Assembly: GCF_000382045.1 (NCBI RefSeq)
Contig: NZ_KB907450.1
Span: 1,617,452 to 1,681,451 of the forward strand
DNA length: 64,000 nucleotides
Source: Variovorax atrisoli 110B
GTDB lineage: Bacteria > Pseudomonadota > Gammaproteobacteria > Burkholderiales > Burkholderiaceae_C
Reading direction: 5' to 3'
The notes under the pieces are model-generated. The model was given only the letters and a program-made list of their open reading frames with translations. It had not been told where the DNA came from and searched no databases. Below are positions 29,197 to 38,504 of this stretch, piece by piece (the stretch's first letter is position 1; every line of letters begins with the position of its first letter). The translations under genes and the position numbers were made by a program.

Positions 29197-29853
29197 ATGT
29201 CCCGCAAACCCAAAAAAGGCTATTACGTCCGCGGCCATTTCGTGGCCGAAGGCAGCGAGCTCGACCTCGAGCTCAAGCGCGAGCTCAAGGGCTCCGACGA
29301 CGCCAGCCGCACCGACCTGAAGCGCGAAAGCGAAGAGCTGCAGAAGCTGGGCGCCGAGCTGCTCACCCTGCGCGCCGGCCTGTTCGACGCCCTCCAGCTC
29401 GACGAGAAACTGGTCGAAGCCATCGCCGAGGCCAGGCGGATCACCAATTTCGAGGGCAAGCGCCGCCAGATGCAGTACATCGGCAAGCTCATGCGCAAGC
29501 TGGAGCCCGAGGTGCTCGAAGCCGTGAAGCAGGCCCTGCTGGAGCAGAACACCGTGCCCGCCGCCGAAGTGGCGGCCCTGCACGAGGCCGAGCGCTGGCG
29601 CGACCGCCTGATCGCCGACGACGACGCGCTGGGCGGCTGGATCGAGACCCACCCCGCTACCGACTCGCAACAGCTGCGCGCCCTCGTCCGCCAGGCCCGC
29701 AAGGACATGAAGACCGGCCCCGCCGGCGAAGCCCCCCGCCAGGGCAAGGCCTACCGCGAGATCTTCCAGCTGGTGCGCGCCCAGCTGGCCGTGCACGGCA
29801 GCGACGACCACGCAGCCGCTGCCGCCGCGCAGGACCGCGAGGAAGACGCATGA
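29197..29853 (+). CDS. darP: Ribosome biogenesis factor DarP (YjgA, DUF615)
   Basis: 218 residues, charged and helical. Family blocks are KPKKGYYVRGHFV (N-terminus), RITNFEGKRRQMQYIGKLMR near residue 85 and the C-terminal KAYREIFQLVRAQL. It binds late 50S precursors (established for E. coli YjgA). The ATG at 29197 begins directly before the conserved SRKPKKGY; longer in-frame starts run into the pmbA promoter region. The mog gene follows after 61 bases. Confidence 0.9.
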   Translation: MSRKPKKGYYVRGHFVAEGSELDLELKRELKGSDDASRTDLKRESEELQKLGAELLTLRAGLFDALQLDEKLVEAIAEARRITNFEGKRRQMQYIGKLMRKLEPEVLEAVKQALLEQNTVPAAEVAALHEAERWRDRLIADDDALGGWIETHPATDSQQLRALVRQARKDMKTGPAGEAPRQGKAYREIFQLVRAQLAVHGSDDHAAAAAAQDREEDA

Positions 29854-29914
29854 GCGCCGCGCCGGGCCGCCCCGAGCAAACTCGCACCGCAGTGCGAAGA
29901 ACGAAGGTATTCCA

Positions 29915-30508
29915 ATGAGCGAAGGCGCATTCGACCCGGTGCGCATCGGCATCGTCTCCATCAGCGACCGCGCCTCCAGCGGCACCTACGAAGACAAGGG
30001 CCTGCCCTCGCTGAAGGAATGGCTGGGCCGCGCGCTGAAGAACCCCATCGAATTCGAGCCCCGACTCATTCCCGACGAAGCCGAGCGCATCAGCGCCACG
30101 CTGATCGAGCTGGTCGACGCAGGCTGCTCGCTGGTGCTGACCACAGGCGGCACCGGACCCGCCCTGCGCGACGTGACGCCCGAGGCCACGCTGGCCGTGG
30201 CGCACAAGGAAATGCCGGGTTTCGGCGAGCAGATGCGCCAGATCAGCCTGCGCTTCGTGCCCACCGCGATCCTCTCGCGCCAGGTGGCGGTGATCCGTGA
30301 CAGGAGCCTGATCATCAACCTGCCCGGCCAGCCCAAGTCGATCGCCGAGACGCTCGAAGGCCTGAAGGACGCCGAGGGCGCCCAGGTGGTGCCGGGCATC
30401 TTCGCGGCGGTGCCCTACTGCATCGACCTGATCGGCGGGCCCTACCTCGAAACCGACGACTCGGTCTGCAAGGCCTTCAGGCCGAAGTCGGCGATCCGCG
30501 CCCGCTGA
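29915..30508 (+). CDS. mog: Molybdopterin adenylyltransferase
   Basis: 197 residues. GIVSISDRASSGTYEDKG near residue 10 and the adenylate-binding block LVLTTGGTGPALRDVTPEAT near 72 match Mog. It adenylates molybdopterin so that molybdate can be inserted. Molybdenum cofactor is required by the nitrate reductase encoded at the left end of the window, though not through a shared operon. CGAAGGTATTCC before the ATG gives a modest ribosome site. Confidence 0.92.
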   Translation: MSEGAFDPVRIGIVSISDRASSGTYEDKGLPSLKEWLGRALKNPIEFEPRLIPDEAERISATLIELVDAGCSLVLTTGGTGPALRDVTPEATLAVAHKEMPGFGEQMRQISLRFVPTAILSRQVAVIRDRSLIINLPGQPKSIAETLEGLKDAEGAQVVPGIFAAVPYCIDLIGGPYLETDDSVCKAFRPKSAIRAR

Positions 30509-30535
30509 GCCTTCAAGAGCGGTTTGCCGGCGCCC

Positions 30536-30934
30536 TCAACGGGCCGCCTGGACGCTCGCCTGCGCACTCTTCGCCTCGATGTCCTTCAGGCAGGCGTTGA
30601 TGGCCGAGTTCGACGTGAGCTCGTAGCAGCGCACCGCGGCGGCGCGCATCGCCTTGTGCTGCTCCTGGCGCTCCTGCGCGGTGTCGATCTGATAGCTCAT
30701 GAGCCATTTCATGGCGAACGCGAGCACGACGCCGAAGCCGATCGCGAAACCGACCACGGTGGACCGCCAAGTGCTGCGCGGCGAGGCGGACACTGCGGCA
30801 GGCGCAGCAACCGCGCCCACGTCGAAAGCCATCGGCACCCGGGTCGACGATCCCCCATGAATCGCGCGGCGCTGCGGCGCGCGGGCCTCGGCCGTTCGGT
30901 TCGATGCGGAAGAAGACTTGGGGTTGCGGCTCAT
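30536..30934 (-). CDS. Hypothetical single-pass membrane protein
   Basis: 132 residues, no family recognised. A basic, serine-rich N-terminal half (MSRNPKSSSASNRTAEARAP) precedes one hydrophobic helix (VVGFAIGFGVVLAFAMKWLM, about residues 60-80). A short soluble tail follows with two cysteines (RCYELTSNSAINACLKD). The start is the ATG at 30934, 59 bases after the czcD stop on the same strand. It may be cotranscribed with czcD or independent. The two cysteines could form a periplasmic disulfide if the tail is outside. Confidence 0.6.
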   Translation of the reverse strand: MSRNPKSSSASNRTAEARAPQRRAIHGGSSTRVPMAFDVGAVAAPAAVSASPRSTWRSTVVGFAIGFGVVLAFAMKWLMSYQIDTAQERQEQHKAMRAAAVRCYELTSNSAINACLKDIEAKSAQASVQAAR

Positions 30935-30993
30935 CGATCTGCGTATCCTGAATCGGGCAGATTGTCCGATATCCGCCCCCCGCTGTCGCGGGG

Positions 30994-31905
30994 TCAGGCC
31001 GGGGCCGGACCGAAGCCGTGGCTCTCCACCGCCAGCTCGCAGGGCACCCGCTCGGCCTGCACGGTCGAGTGATGGATATCGAAGCGCTCGGCCAGCATCG
31101 CGCGCAGCTGCTGCACGAGCGGCGCGAGGTCGCCCACCTCCGGCGTGCAGACCACGTGCACGCTCAGGCTCACCTTGCCGCTGGACAGCGCCCACACGTG
31201 CAGGTCGTGCAGGCTCGCCACCCCGTCGCTGCCCAGCAGCGCGCTCTCGACCGCCGGCAGGTCCACCTCGTCGGGCACGCCTTCGAGCAGCACGTTGAGG
31301 CTCTCGCGCAACAGGCGCCAGGTGCGCGGAAGTACCCAGAGGCCGATGGCGACGGCGATCACCGAGTCGACCCAGCCCCAGCCCGTGAAGCGGATCACGA
31401 TGGCGCCGACGATCACGCCGACGGAGCCCAGCATGTCGGCCCACACCTCCAGGTACGCGCCCTTCACGTTGAGGCTCTCTTCCTTGCCCGACGCCAGCAG
31501 CCGCATGCCGATGAAGTTGACCAAGAGGCCGCCCGCGGCCACCAGCAGCATCATGGTCGACTGGATCTCGGCCGGCTGCGAGATGCGCCTGTACGCCTCG
31601 TACAGCACGTAGATCGCCACGAAGAAGAGCAGCACCGCGTTGAGCACCGCCGCCAGGATCTCGAAGCGGTAGTAGCCGAAGGTGCGTCGCCTGTCGGCCG
31701 GCCGCTTGCCGATGCGGATGGCCACCAGCGATATCGCCAGCGCCACCGTGTCGGTGAACATGTGCGCCGCATCGGACAGCAGCGCGAGGCTGCCCGACAC
31801 CAGTCCGCCCACCACCTCGGCGACGAGGTAGACCGAGGTCAGCAGCAGCGCCCAGCGAAGCGCCTTCTCGTTGCCGCCGGTGGCGTGCGAATGCTCATGT
31901 GCCAT
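30994..31905 (-). CDS. czcD: Cation diffusion facilitator (CzcD-like zinc/cadmium/cobalt exporter)
   Basis: 303 residues, six membrane helices and a cytoplasmic C-terminal domain. The N-terminus has a short His motif (AHEHSHATGG). Helix 2 carries DAAHMFTDT (HxxxD) and helix 5 VWADMLGS, giving the paired metal site; the first position in helix 5 is a glutamate (ExxxD). It exports divalent metal from the cytoplasm by proton exchange. The gene overlaps the end of czcA by 11 bases and so is probably part of the czc operon. Confidence 0.9.
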   Translation of the reverse strand: MAHEHSHATGGNEKALRWALLLTSVYLVAEVVGGLVSGSLALLSDAAHMFTDTVALAISLVAIRIGKRPADRRRTFGYYRFEILAAVLNAVLLFFVAIYVLYEAYRRISQPAEIQSTMMLLVAAGGLLVNFIGMRLLASGKEESLNVKGAYLEVWADMLGSVGVIVGAIVIRFTGWGWVDSVIAVAIGLWVLPRTWRLLRESLNVLLEGVPDEVDLPAVESALLGSDGVASLHDLHVWALSSGKVSLSVHVVCTPEVGDLAPLVQQLRAMLAERFDIHHSTVQAERVPCELAVESHGFGPAPA

Positions 31906-34900
31906 GCGAACCTCGCAGTGAAGGATCTGTAGGACCTGAAGGATCGAGCGGTGCGCCGTGGGACTGCTGCTGCACCTGCAACTCCTCCTCGTCGCGCCGG
32001 TGCGCGATGCGATAGAGCAGCGGCAGCACCAGCAGCGTCAGCGCGGTCGAGGACAGGATACCGCCGATCACCACCGTGGCCAGCGGCCGCTGCACCTCGG
32101 CGCCGGTGCCGGTGGCGATGGCCATCGGCACGAAGCCCAGCGAGGCGACCAGCGCGGTCATCAGCACCGGCCGCAGCCGCGTGAGCGCGCCCTCGCGGAT
32201 GGCCGCGTCCAGCGGCAGGCCGCCCTCTCGCAGGTTGCGGATGAAGGAGATCATCACCAGCCCGTTGAGCACGGCCACGCCCGACAGCGCGATGAAGCCC
32301 ACCGCCGCCGAGATCGACAGCGGAATGCCGCGCATCCACAGCGCCACGATGCCGCCCGTGAGCGCGAACGGAATGCCGGTGAACACCAGCAGCCCGTCCT
32401 TGATGTTGCCGAACATCGCGAACAGCAGCGTGAACACCAGCAGCAGCGACACCGGCACCACGACCTGCAGCCTCTGCGTGGCCGAGGCCAGGTTCTCGTA
32501 CTGCCCGCCCCACACGGTCCAGTAGCCCGCGGGAATCTTCACCTTGCCCATCGCCTCCTCGGCCTCGGCAACGAAGGAGCCCAGGTCGCGGCCGCGCACG
32601 TTGGCGCTGACCACGATGCGGCGCTTGCCGTCCTCGCGGCTCACCTGGTTGGGGCCTGGCGCGATGTCGAGCGTGGCCACCTCGCCCAGCGGAATGAAGC
32701 TGGTGCGCAGGGCTTCGGCGCCCGCGCCCTTGGGCAGGGCCACCGGCAGGCGCTTGATCGCTTCGAGGTCGGTGCGCAGTTCCTCGGGCAGGCGCACGAT
32801 GATGTCGAAGCGCCGGTCGCCATCGAACAGCGTGCCCGCCTCGCGCCCGCCGATGGCGGCGGAGATCGCGTCCTGCACGTCGCCCACGTTGAGGCCGTAG
32901 CGCGCGGTCTTGCTGCGGTCGATGTTCACGGTGAGCATCGGCAGGCCGGTGGTCTGCTCCACCTTCACCTCGGCTGCGCCGGCGATGCCGTTGAGCACGC
33001 CGGCAACCTCTGCCGCGGTCTTGTTCAGCACGTCCATGTCGTCGCCGAAGATCTTCACCGCCACGTCGCTTCGCACGCCCGAGATCAGCTCGTTGAAGCG
33101 CAGCTGGATGGGCTGCGAGAACTCGTAGTTGTTGCCCGGCAGCTTCTCCACTTCTTCCTGCACTGCCGCGAGCACCTCGGCGCGCGAACGCTTCGGCGAG
33201 GGCCACTCGCTCTCGGGCTTGAGCATGATGTAGCCGTCGGAGATGTTGGGCGGCATCGGGTCGGAGGCGATCTCCGCCGTGCCGGTGCGCGCGAACACGC
33301 GCTCGATCTCCGGAAACTTCTGCTTCAGCGTGCGTTCGAGCTGCTTCTGCATCTCCACCGACTGCGTGAGGCTGGTGCCCGGAATGCGCAGCGCCTGGAT
33401 GGCGAAGTCGCCCTCGCTCAGGCTCGGCACGAACTCCGTGCCCAGCCGCGTGGCCAGCAGCCCCGACAGCACCACCGCCACCACCGCGAAGGTGATCACC
33501 AGCGGCTTGGCCGACATCACGCGCGCCAGCAGCGGCTCGTAGGCGCGCCTGGCCCACAGCATCAGGCGGTTCTCCTTCTCGCTGACCTTGTTGCCGATGA
33601 ACAGCGCCACGGCGGCAGGGATGAAGGTGATCGACAGGATCATCGCGCCCAGCAGCGCGATCACCACGGTGAAGGCCATCGGGTGGAACAGCTTGCCCTC
33701 GACACCCGTGAGCGCAAAGATCGGCAGGTACACGATCATGATGATCAGCTGGCCGAACAGCAGCGCGCGCCGCGCCTCCTGCGAGGCAGCGAACACTTCG
33801 TGGAAGCGCTCGCTGCGCGTGAGCGGCCGTCCCTTGTGGGCCTGCGCGTGGGCCAGGCGCCGCACGCAGTTCTCCACGATCACCACCGCGCCGTCGATGA
33901 TGATGCCGAAGTCCAGCGCGCCCAGGCTCATGAGGTTGGCGCTGACCTTCTGGTTCACCATGCCGGTGAAGGTGAAGAGCATCGACAGCGGAATCACCAG
34001 CGCGGTGATGATGGCCGCGCGGATGTTGCCCAGGAACAGGAACAGGATCGCGATGACCAGCACCGCGCCCTCGAACAGGTTCTTCTTCACCGTGGCGATG
34101 GCCTTGTCGACCAGCACCGTGCGGTCGTACACCGTCACGGCCTTCACGCCGGCGGGCAGCGTGCGGTTGATCTCCTGCATCTTCCTGTCGACGGCCTGCG
34201 ACACGGTGCGGCTGTTCTCGCCGATCAGCATGAACACCGTGCCGAGCACCACCTCGCGGCCGTTGTCGGTGGCAGCACCGGTGCGAAGCTCGCGGCCGAT
34301 GCCGACCTCGGCCACGTCCTGCACGCGCAGCGGGATGCCGTTGGCGTTGCCCAGGATCACGTTGCCGATGTCCTCCGCCGACTTCACCTGCCCGGGCGCA
34401 CGAATGAGGTACTGCTCGCCGCGCTTCTCGATGTAGCCCGCGCCCACGTTGGCGTTGTTGCGCTCCAGCGCGAGCACGATGTCGCTCATCGTCAGGCCAT
34501 GGGCCAGCAGCTTGGCCGGGTCGGGCGCGATCTGGAACTCCTTGGCGAAGCCGCCGATGGAGTTGATCTCGGTCACGCCCGGCACGTTGCGCAGCTGCGG
34601 CTTGATGATCCAGTCCTGTATCTCGCGCAGGTCGGTGGGCGAGTAGGGCTTGCCTTCCGCATTCCTGGCGCCCTCCTCGGCCTCGACGGTCCAGAGGTAG
34701 ATCTCGCCGAGGCCGGTGGAGATCGGCCCGATCACCGGCGAGATGCCGCGCGGCATGCTCTCGCGCGCGGACTGGATGCGCTCGTTGACGAGCTGCCGCG
34801 CGAAGTAGATGTCGGTGCCGTCCTTGAAGATCACCGTCACCTGCGAGAGGCCGTAGCGCGAGAGCGAGCGCGTCTGCTGCAGCCCCGGCAGGCCGGCCAT

Positions 34901-35116
34901 GACGGTCTCTATCGGGTAGGTCACGCGCTGCTCGGTCTCCAGCGGCGAGTAGCCGGGCGCGGCGGTGTTGATCTGCACCTGCACGTTGGTGATGTCGGGC
35001 ACGGCGTCGATGGGCAGCTTCTGGTAGCTGAAGATGCCCAGCGCCGCCATGCCGAACACGGCGAGCAGCACCAGCCAGCGCTGCTCGATGGAGAAGCGGA
35101 TGATTCGTTCGAACAT
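31895..35116 (-). CDS. czcA: Heavy-metal RND efflux pump inner-membrane subunit (CzcA type)
   Basis: 1073 residues, twelve-helix RND protein. The helix-4 proton-relay motif DFGIIIDGAVVIVEN places the acidic residues at D402, D408 and E415, the same numbering as in well-studied CzcA. The DFG...DGAV...EN form marks the HME1 group for zinc, cobalt and cadmium, not the copper/silver CusA group. It works with CzcB and CzcC as a periplasm-to-outside metal pump. The ATG at 35116 is 10 bases after the czcB stop. Confidence 0.95.
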   Translation of the reverse strand: MFERIIRFSIEQRWLVLLAVFGMAALGIFSYQKLPIDAVPDITNVQVQINTAAPGYSPLETEQRVTYPIETVMAGLPGLQQTRSLSRYGLSQVTVIFKDGTDIYFARQLVNERIQSARESMPRGISPVIGPISTGLGEIYLWTVEAEEGARNAEGKPYSPTDLREIQDWIIKPQLRNVPGVTEINSIGGFAKEFQIAPDPAKLLAHGLTMSDIVLALERNNANVGAGYIEKRGEQYLIRAPGQVKSAEDIGNVILGNANGIPLRVQDVAEVGIGRELRTGAATDNGREVVLGTVFMLIGENSRTVSQAVDRKMQEINRTLPAGVKAVTVYDRTVLVDKAIATVKKNLFEGAVLVIAILFLFLGNIRAAIITALVIPLSMLFTFTGMVNQKVSANLMSLGALDFGIIIDGAVVIVENCVRRLAHAQAHKGRPLTRSERFHEVFAASQEARRALLFGQLIIMIVYLPIFALTGVEGKLFHPMAFTVVIALLGAMILSITFIPAAVALFIGNKVSEKENRLMLWARRAYEPLLARVMSAKPLVITFAVVAVVLSGLLATRLGTEFVPSLSEGDFAIQALRIPGTSLTQSVEMQKQLERTLKQKFPEIERVFARTGTAEIASDPMPPNISDGYIMLKPESEWPSPKRSRAEVLAAVQEEVEKLPGNNYEFSQPIQLRFNELISGVRSDVAVKIFGDDMDVLNKTAAEVAGVLNGIAGAAEVKVEQTTGLPMLTVNIDRSKTARYGLNVGDVQDAISAAIGGREAGTLFDGDRRFDIIVRLPEELRTDLEAIKRLPVALPKGAGAEALRTSFIPLGEVATLDIAPGPNQVSREDGKRRIVVSANVRGRDLGSFVAEAEEAMGKVKIPAGYWTVWGGQYENLASATQRLQVVVPVSLLLVFTLLFAMFGNIKDGLLVFTGIPFALTGGIVALWMRGIPLSISAAVGFIALSGVAVLNGLVMISFIRNLREGGLPLDAAIREGALTRLRPVLMTALVASLGFVPMAIATGTGAEVQRPLATVVIGGILSSTALTLLVLPLLYRIAHRRDEEELQVQQQSHGAPLDPSGPTDPSLRGSHGT

Positions 35117-35126
35117 GCGGGCTTCC

Positions 35127-36521
35127 TCAGTGGGTGTGCGTGGCCGAGCTCTTGCCCTGCTGCGACTTCACGACGAAGCTGCCGCTGGCCGCGTAGGCTG
35201 CGCCGGGCTTCAGCCCGCCGACGATCTCGACGCGCTTGCCGTCGCTGCGCCCCGTCTGCACGTGCTGCGGCATGAAGCCGCCGGGCACGCGCAGGAACAC
35301 CGTGGGCTTGTCTTCCACCGTCTGCACCGCGTCGGCCGCCACCGTCACCGGCGCCTCGGTCTCCGAGGCCACCAGCTCGACGTTCACGAACAGGCCCGGG
35401 CGCCAGATGCGCTCGGGGTTGGTCAGCGTGACGCGCGCGGTGGCGGTGCGCGTCTGCGCGCCGATCAGCGAACCCACGTACGAGACCTTGCCGGTCGCGG
35501 TCTGGTCGAAGGCGGTCGAGCGGATCTTCACCTGCTCGCCGATGCGCACCAGGTTCAGGTTGTTGGCTGCCACGCTGATCTCGGCCCACACGGTCGACAG
35601 GTCGGAGATGGTGAAGACGTTGACCGCCTCGCCCACCGATTCGCCGAGCGAGATGTGCTTCTCGACCACCATCCCGTCGAAAGGCGCGCGCAGTTCGTAG
35701 CGGCCCAGCGCCGACGCGCCGGGCGTGGCGCCCAGCGCCAGCAGCTTCTGGTTGGCGTTGGCCACGGCGATGCGTGCCTCCTGCATGGCCTGCTCTGCCT
35801 GCAAGTAGTCCTGCTGCGGCGAGATCTTTTCCTCCCACAGCTTCTTCTCGCGCTCGTAGGTGGTGCGGGCCAGCTCCAGCCGGCGCTGCGCCGACTGCAG
35901 CTCGCTGCGCTGCTCCGAAAGTCCCGGGCTCGACAGCACCGCGAGCACCTGTCCGCGCCGGACTTCCTGGCCCAGGTTGGCCGAGACGCTGTCGACCACG
36001 CCCGCCACGCGCGGCACCACGTGGGCCGTGCGGTCTTCGTTGAACTTGATCTCGCCGGGCAGCTGCAGCGACAGCTTGATGCGCGCGGGGCCGGCGCTTT
36101 CGACGGAGATGTCCGCGGCCTTGATCTGCTCGTCGGTGAAGGCGATCTTTTCCTCGTCTTCCTTGTGCGCGGCGGATTTCTCCTCGCCCTTGGCTTCGCC
36201 CGCGGCAGCCTTGGTTTCGCCCTTGCCCTCCTCGGCGTGGTGCTCCTTGTCGCTGTGGCCCTTGGCCTCGCCGTGGCTGTGGTCGTGGTCTTCGCCCGCC
36301 TTGGCCTCCTTGTGGCCCTCCTCCTTGTGACCGCCCTCCTCGTGGTGCTCGCCGTCGCCATGGCCGGCGGCTTCCGAATGGCCGGCCGACTCGGGCTTGG
36401 CAGGCGCGCTGCGCAGGATCAGCGCCCCGGCACCCACGCCCAGTGCGAGCACGGCCGCGATGGCGATCAGCTGCTTCTTGCCGATGCGCTCGGCGAAGTT
36501 CTTGCGTTCTTCTGTGTTCAT
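35127..36521 (-). CDS. czcB: Periplasmic adaptor of metal efflux pump (CzcB type) with His-rich linker
   Basis: 464 residues. One N-terminal membrane anchor (about 17-40) is followed by an unusual stretch of about 80 residues rich in His, Glu, Lys and Ala (HGDGEHHEEGGHKEEGHKE, EDHDHSHGEAKGHSDKEHH). The barrel, lipoyl and hairpin domains come after, with the lipoyl/barrel region around RAPFDGMVVEKHISLGE near 270. The protein ends in ATHTH. The His-rich segment and tail could buffer or hand over Zn/Cd/Co in the periplasm. Adaptors of this class bind metal with a few histidines, so this one is at the rich end. Confidence 0.93.
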   Translation of the reverse strand: MNTEERKNFAERIGKKQLIAIAAVLALGVGAGALILRSAPAKPESAGHSEAAGHGDGEHHEEGGHKEEGHKEAKAGEDHDHSHGEAKGHSDKEHHAEEGKGETKAAAGEAKGEEKSAAHKEDEEKIAFTDEQIKAADISVESAGPARIKLSLQLPGEIKFNEDRTAHVVPRVAGVVDSVSANLGQEVRRGQVLAVLSSPGLSEQRSELQSAQRRLELARTTYEREKKLWEEKISPQQDYLQAEQAMQEARIAVANANQKLLALGATPGASALGRYELRAPFDGMVVEKHISLGESVGEAVNVFTISDLSTVWAEISVAANNLNLVRIGEQVKIRSTAFDQTATGKVSYVGSLIGAQTRTATARVTLTNPERIWRPGLFVNVELVASETEAPVTVAADAVQTVEDKPTVFLRVPGGFMPQHVQTGRSDGKRVEIVGGLKPGAAYAASGSFVVKSQQGKSSATHTH

Positions 36522-36547
36522 GATCTGTGGAATTCCTTGATTGCTTT

Positions 36548-37918
36548 TCAGCGTGCGGCGGGCGTGGTGGTGGTCAGCGTCGCGGCAGGGATGGCTTCGC
36601 CTTCATTGCCCAGCAGCCGGTCGAGTTCGCCCGCGGCGCGGTGCGCATCGGCCAGCGCGAGCAGGTACTGCGCGCGCACCTGGAACAGCGTGCGCTGTGC
36701 ATCCAGCGCCTCCAGGAAGCTGAACTTGCCCAGCTCGAAGCCCTTGGTGGCGGCCTTGTAGGCGCTCTCGGCGCCGGGCAGCGCGTCGCGCTGCAGCGTC
36801 TCGGCGGTGGCATGCGCGGAACGCAGGCGCTCGGTGGCCTGGGCCACGTCGGTGCCCAGTTGCAGCTCGGCGGCGGCGAGGTCGTCTCGCGCCTTTTCCT
36901 CGCGGCTCAGGGCTTCGGCGACGTTGCCCCGGTTCGTGTCGAAGATCGGCAGCGGCACCGACAGACCCAGTACCACCTGGTTGCGCCGGCTGCCGCCGTT
37001 CTCGCCCTCGGACGCCGGTACGCGCTTGGCGCCGAGCGAGACGGTCACGTCGGGGATGCGCCTGGCGCGCTCCAGTTCGGCCAGCGCGTTGCGCCGCTCG
37101 ACCTCCAGCCGCGCCTGCCTCACCACCGGCGCATCGGCCAGCCGGTTGGCGATGTCCTGCGCGGAGGCCATCGCGGGCAACTGGTCGACCGCGCCATCCA
37201 CCTGCGTGAAGCGCGGGCTCGGATTGCCCCACAGCGCTGCGAGCTGCTGGCGCGCGGAGCGCAGCGTGCCCTCGGCCTGCATCAGCTCGACGCGGATGCC
37301 GGCCTCGGCCACGCGCGCCTTGATTTCCTCCAGCGGCGAGACCTTGCCCGCCGCAACGCGGTTGGCTGCTGCGCGGGTGGCAGCCTGCGCGAGGCCGACC
37401 GAGTCCTGCGCGAGCCGCAGGCGCTCCTGCGCGGTGAGTACGTCGAAGAAGGCGGTGACGGTGGCCGCGCGGATCTCCGCGCGGCGGCCTGCCAGCGCCG
37501 ACGCGGCCTGGTCGCGCGCTCGCTCGGCCGCCGTGACGCGGGCCGCGCGCTTGCCGCCCAGCTCGATGGGCTGGCTCAGCTGCAGCGTGGTGGTGCGGTT
37601 GTCGCGGCGCAGGTCTTCGAGCTGCGCGTCGAGCGTGGGATTGGGCCAGGCGCCGGCCTGCACGATGGCGGCCTCGGTCGCCTCCTGTTCGCGCAGCGCG
37701 GAAGACAGGCCGGGGTTTGCCTGCAGCGCCATGGCAACGGCGCTGCGAAGCGTGAGCGGGCCCGCGGGCTCCTGCACGCGGGCAGCGGCCGTGCCCGACG
37801 GCGCGGACATTGAAGACTGTGAATGAAGGGGCCCGGCCTGCGCGGCCTGCGCGACCTGTGAAAAAGCCGGGGGCGCCGCCATGACCAGCACGGCCAGCGG
37901 CACGAAGAGCGTGCGCAT
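36548..37918 (-). CDS. czcC: TolC-family outer-membrane channel of metal efflux pump (CzcC type)
   Basis: 456 residues with a Sec signal (LFVPLAVLVMAAPPAFS) and two TolC/OEP repeats (LTLRSAVAMALQANPGLS near 50 and the related AQATERLRSAHATAETLQRD near 370). It forms the exit duct of CzcCBA. It follows czcI by about 100 bases that hold a long inverted repeat, and precedes czcB by 26 bases. Confidence 0.92.
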   Translation of the reverse strand: MRTLFVPLAVLVMAAPPAFSQVAQAAQAGPLHSQSSMSAPSGTAAARVQEPAGPLTLRSAVAMALQANPGLSSALREQEATEAAIVQAGAWPNPTLDAQLEDLRRDNRTTTLQLSQPIELGGKRAARVTAAERARDQAASALAGRRAEIRAATVTAFFDVLTAQERLRLAQDSVGLAQAATRAAANRVAAGKVSPLEEIKARVAEAGIRVELMQAEGTLRSARQQLAALWGNPSPRFTQVDGAVDQLPAMASAQDIANRLADAPVVRQARLEVERRNALAELERARRIPDVTVSLGAKRVPASEGENGGSRRNQVVLGLSVPLPIFDTNRGNVAEALSREEKARDDLAAAELQLGTDVAQATERLRSAHATAETLQRDALPGAESAYKAATKGFELGKFSFLEALDAQRTLFQVRAQYLLALADAHRAAGELDRLLGNEGEAIPAATLTTTTPAAR

Positions 37919-37954
37919 CGAATTCTCCTGGGTTGCGAAACAACGGACGGACGA

Positions 37955-38018
37955 ATTCGGCGAGAGCTCGGCTAGCTGATGGTGGGTATCAGGAAGGGGT
38001 TGTGTTCTCTCGCCGAAT
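37955..38018 (-). promoter_or_regulatory. Long inverted repeat between czcI and czcC
   Basis: ATTCGGCGAGAG (37955-37966) is the exact inverted match of CTCTCGCCGAAT (38007-38018), a 12-bp stem with a 40-base loop that starts at the czcI stop codon. No T-run follows, so it is not a standard terminator. It could be an mRNA stability element or partial transcription stop that separates czcI from czcCBA. Confidence 0.55.
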
Positions 38019-38392
38019 CAGGCGGCGAGAGACCAGTCGGGGCGCACCGGAACGTCGGAGACGTGCGAGGCGAAGCGCTCGTCGGCCGTCGCACGCAGCG
38101 GCTGAGGCTCGTGCGCTGGCGACTGCGCGGGCTCGTCCAGCGCATCGGCGTGCTGGGCATGGCCGAACTGGCAGACGGCGCAGTCGCCGACCACGGCATT
38201 GGGCTGGGTGCTGGAGTTCTTCTGCGCGCCTTCGCCGCTGTGGCTGCGGTCGGTGCCGCGCGTCTCGCTTTCGTGGTGGCCCCAGTGGTCGGGCCGCGAA
38301 TCGCGCTCATGCTGGCAGTACGCCGACGCCGACGCCCAACTGAACTGGAACGGCAGCAGGGCAAGCATGAAGATGAGGAACCAGCGGCGCAT
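38018..38392 (-). CDS. czcI: CzcI-like small exported metal-resistance protein
   Basis: 124 residues. The N-terminus RRWFLIFMLALLPFQFSWA is a signal peptide with the look of CzcI proteins, followed by SAYCQHE. The mature part is rich in His, Asp and Ser, with a C-x2-C (GDCAVCQFGHAQH). The ATG at 38392 is chosen because the signal begins there; the frame is open 54 codons further upstream. In Cupriavidus, czcI is the first gene of czcICBA and is thought to modulate expression. Here it likewise precedes czcC and is divergent from czcR. Confidence 0.8.
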   Translation of the reverse strand: MRRWFLIFMLALLPFQFSWASASAYCQHERDSRPDHWGHHESETRGTDRSHSGEGAQKNSSTQPNAVVGDCAVCQFGHAQHADALDEPAQSPAHEPQPLRATADERFASHVSDVPVRPDWSLAA

Positions 38393-38504
38393 GGAGGCAA
38401 AAAGTATATCGGCGGCCTGCGTCGGCCCTCGTGGCAATGGCCCTTCGGGACGCAGGCCCGGCGCACTGTACGACGCGAAGGCGAGGCTTTGTCCGTCAAG
38501 CGGA

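Noticed and set aside
31958..35275. A 1105-codon open frame antisense to czcA, and similar long antisense frames opposite nasA, pmbA and the polyol genes
   Set aside because: They mirror real genes in high-GC DNA with strong third-position bias, show His/Arg/Ala-rich low-complexity translations and no family motifs.
37921..38017. A standard terminator between czcI and czcC
   Set aside because: The stem is strong but the loop is 40 bases and no T-run follows, so it is listed as a regulatory inverted repeat.
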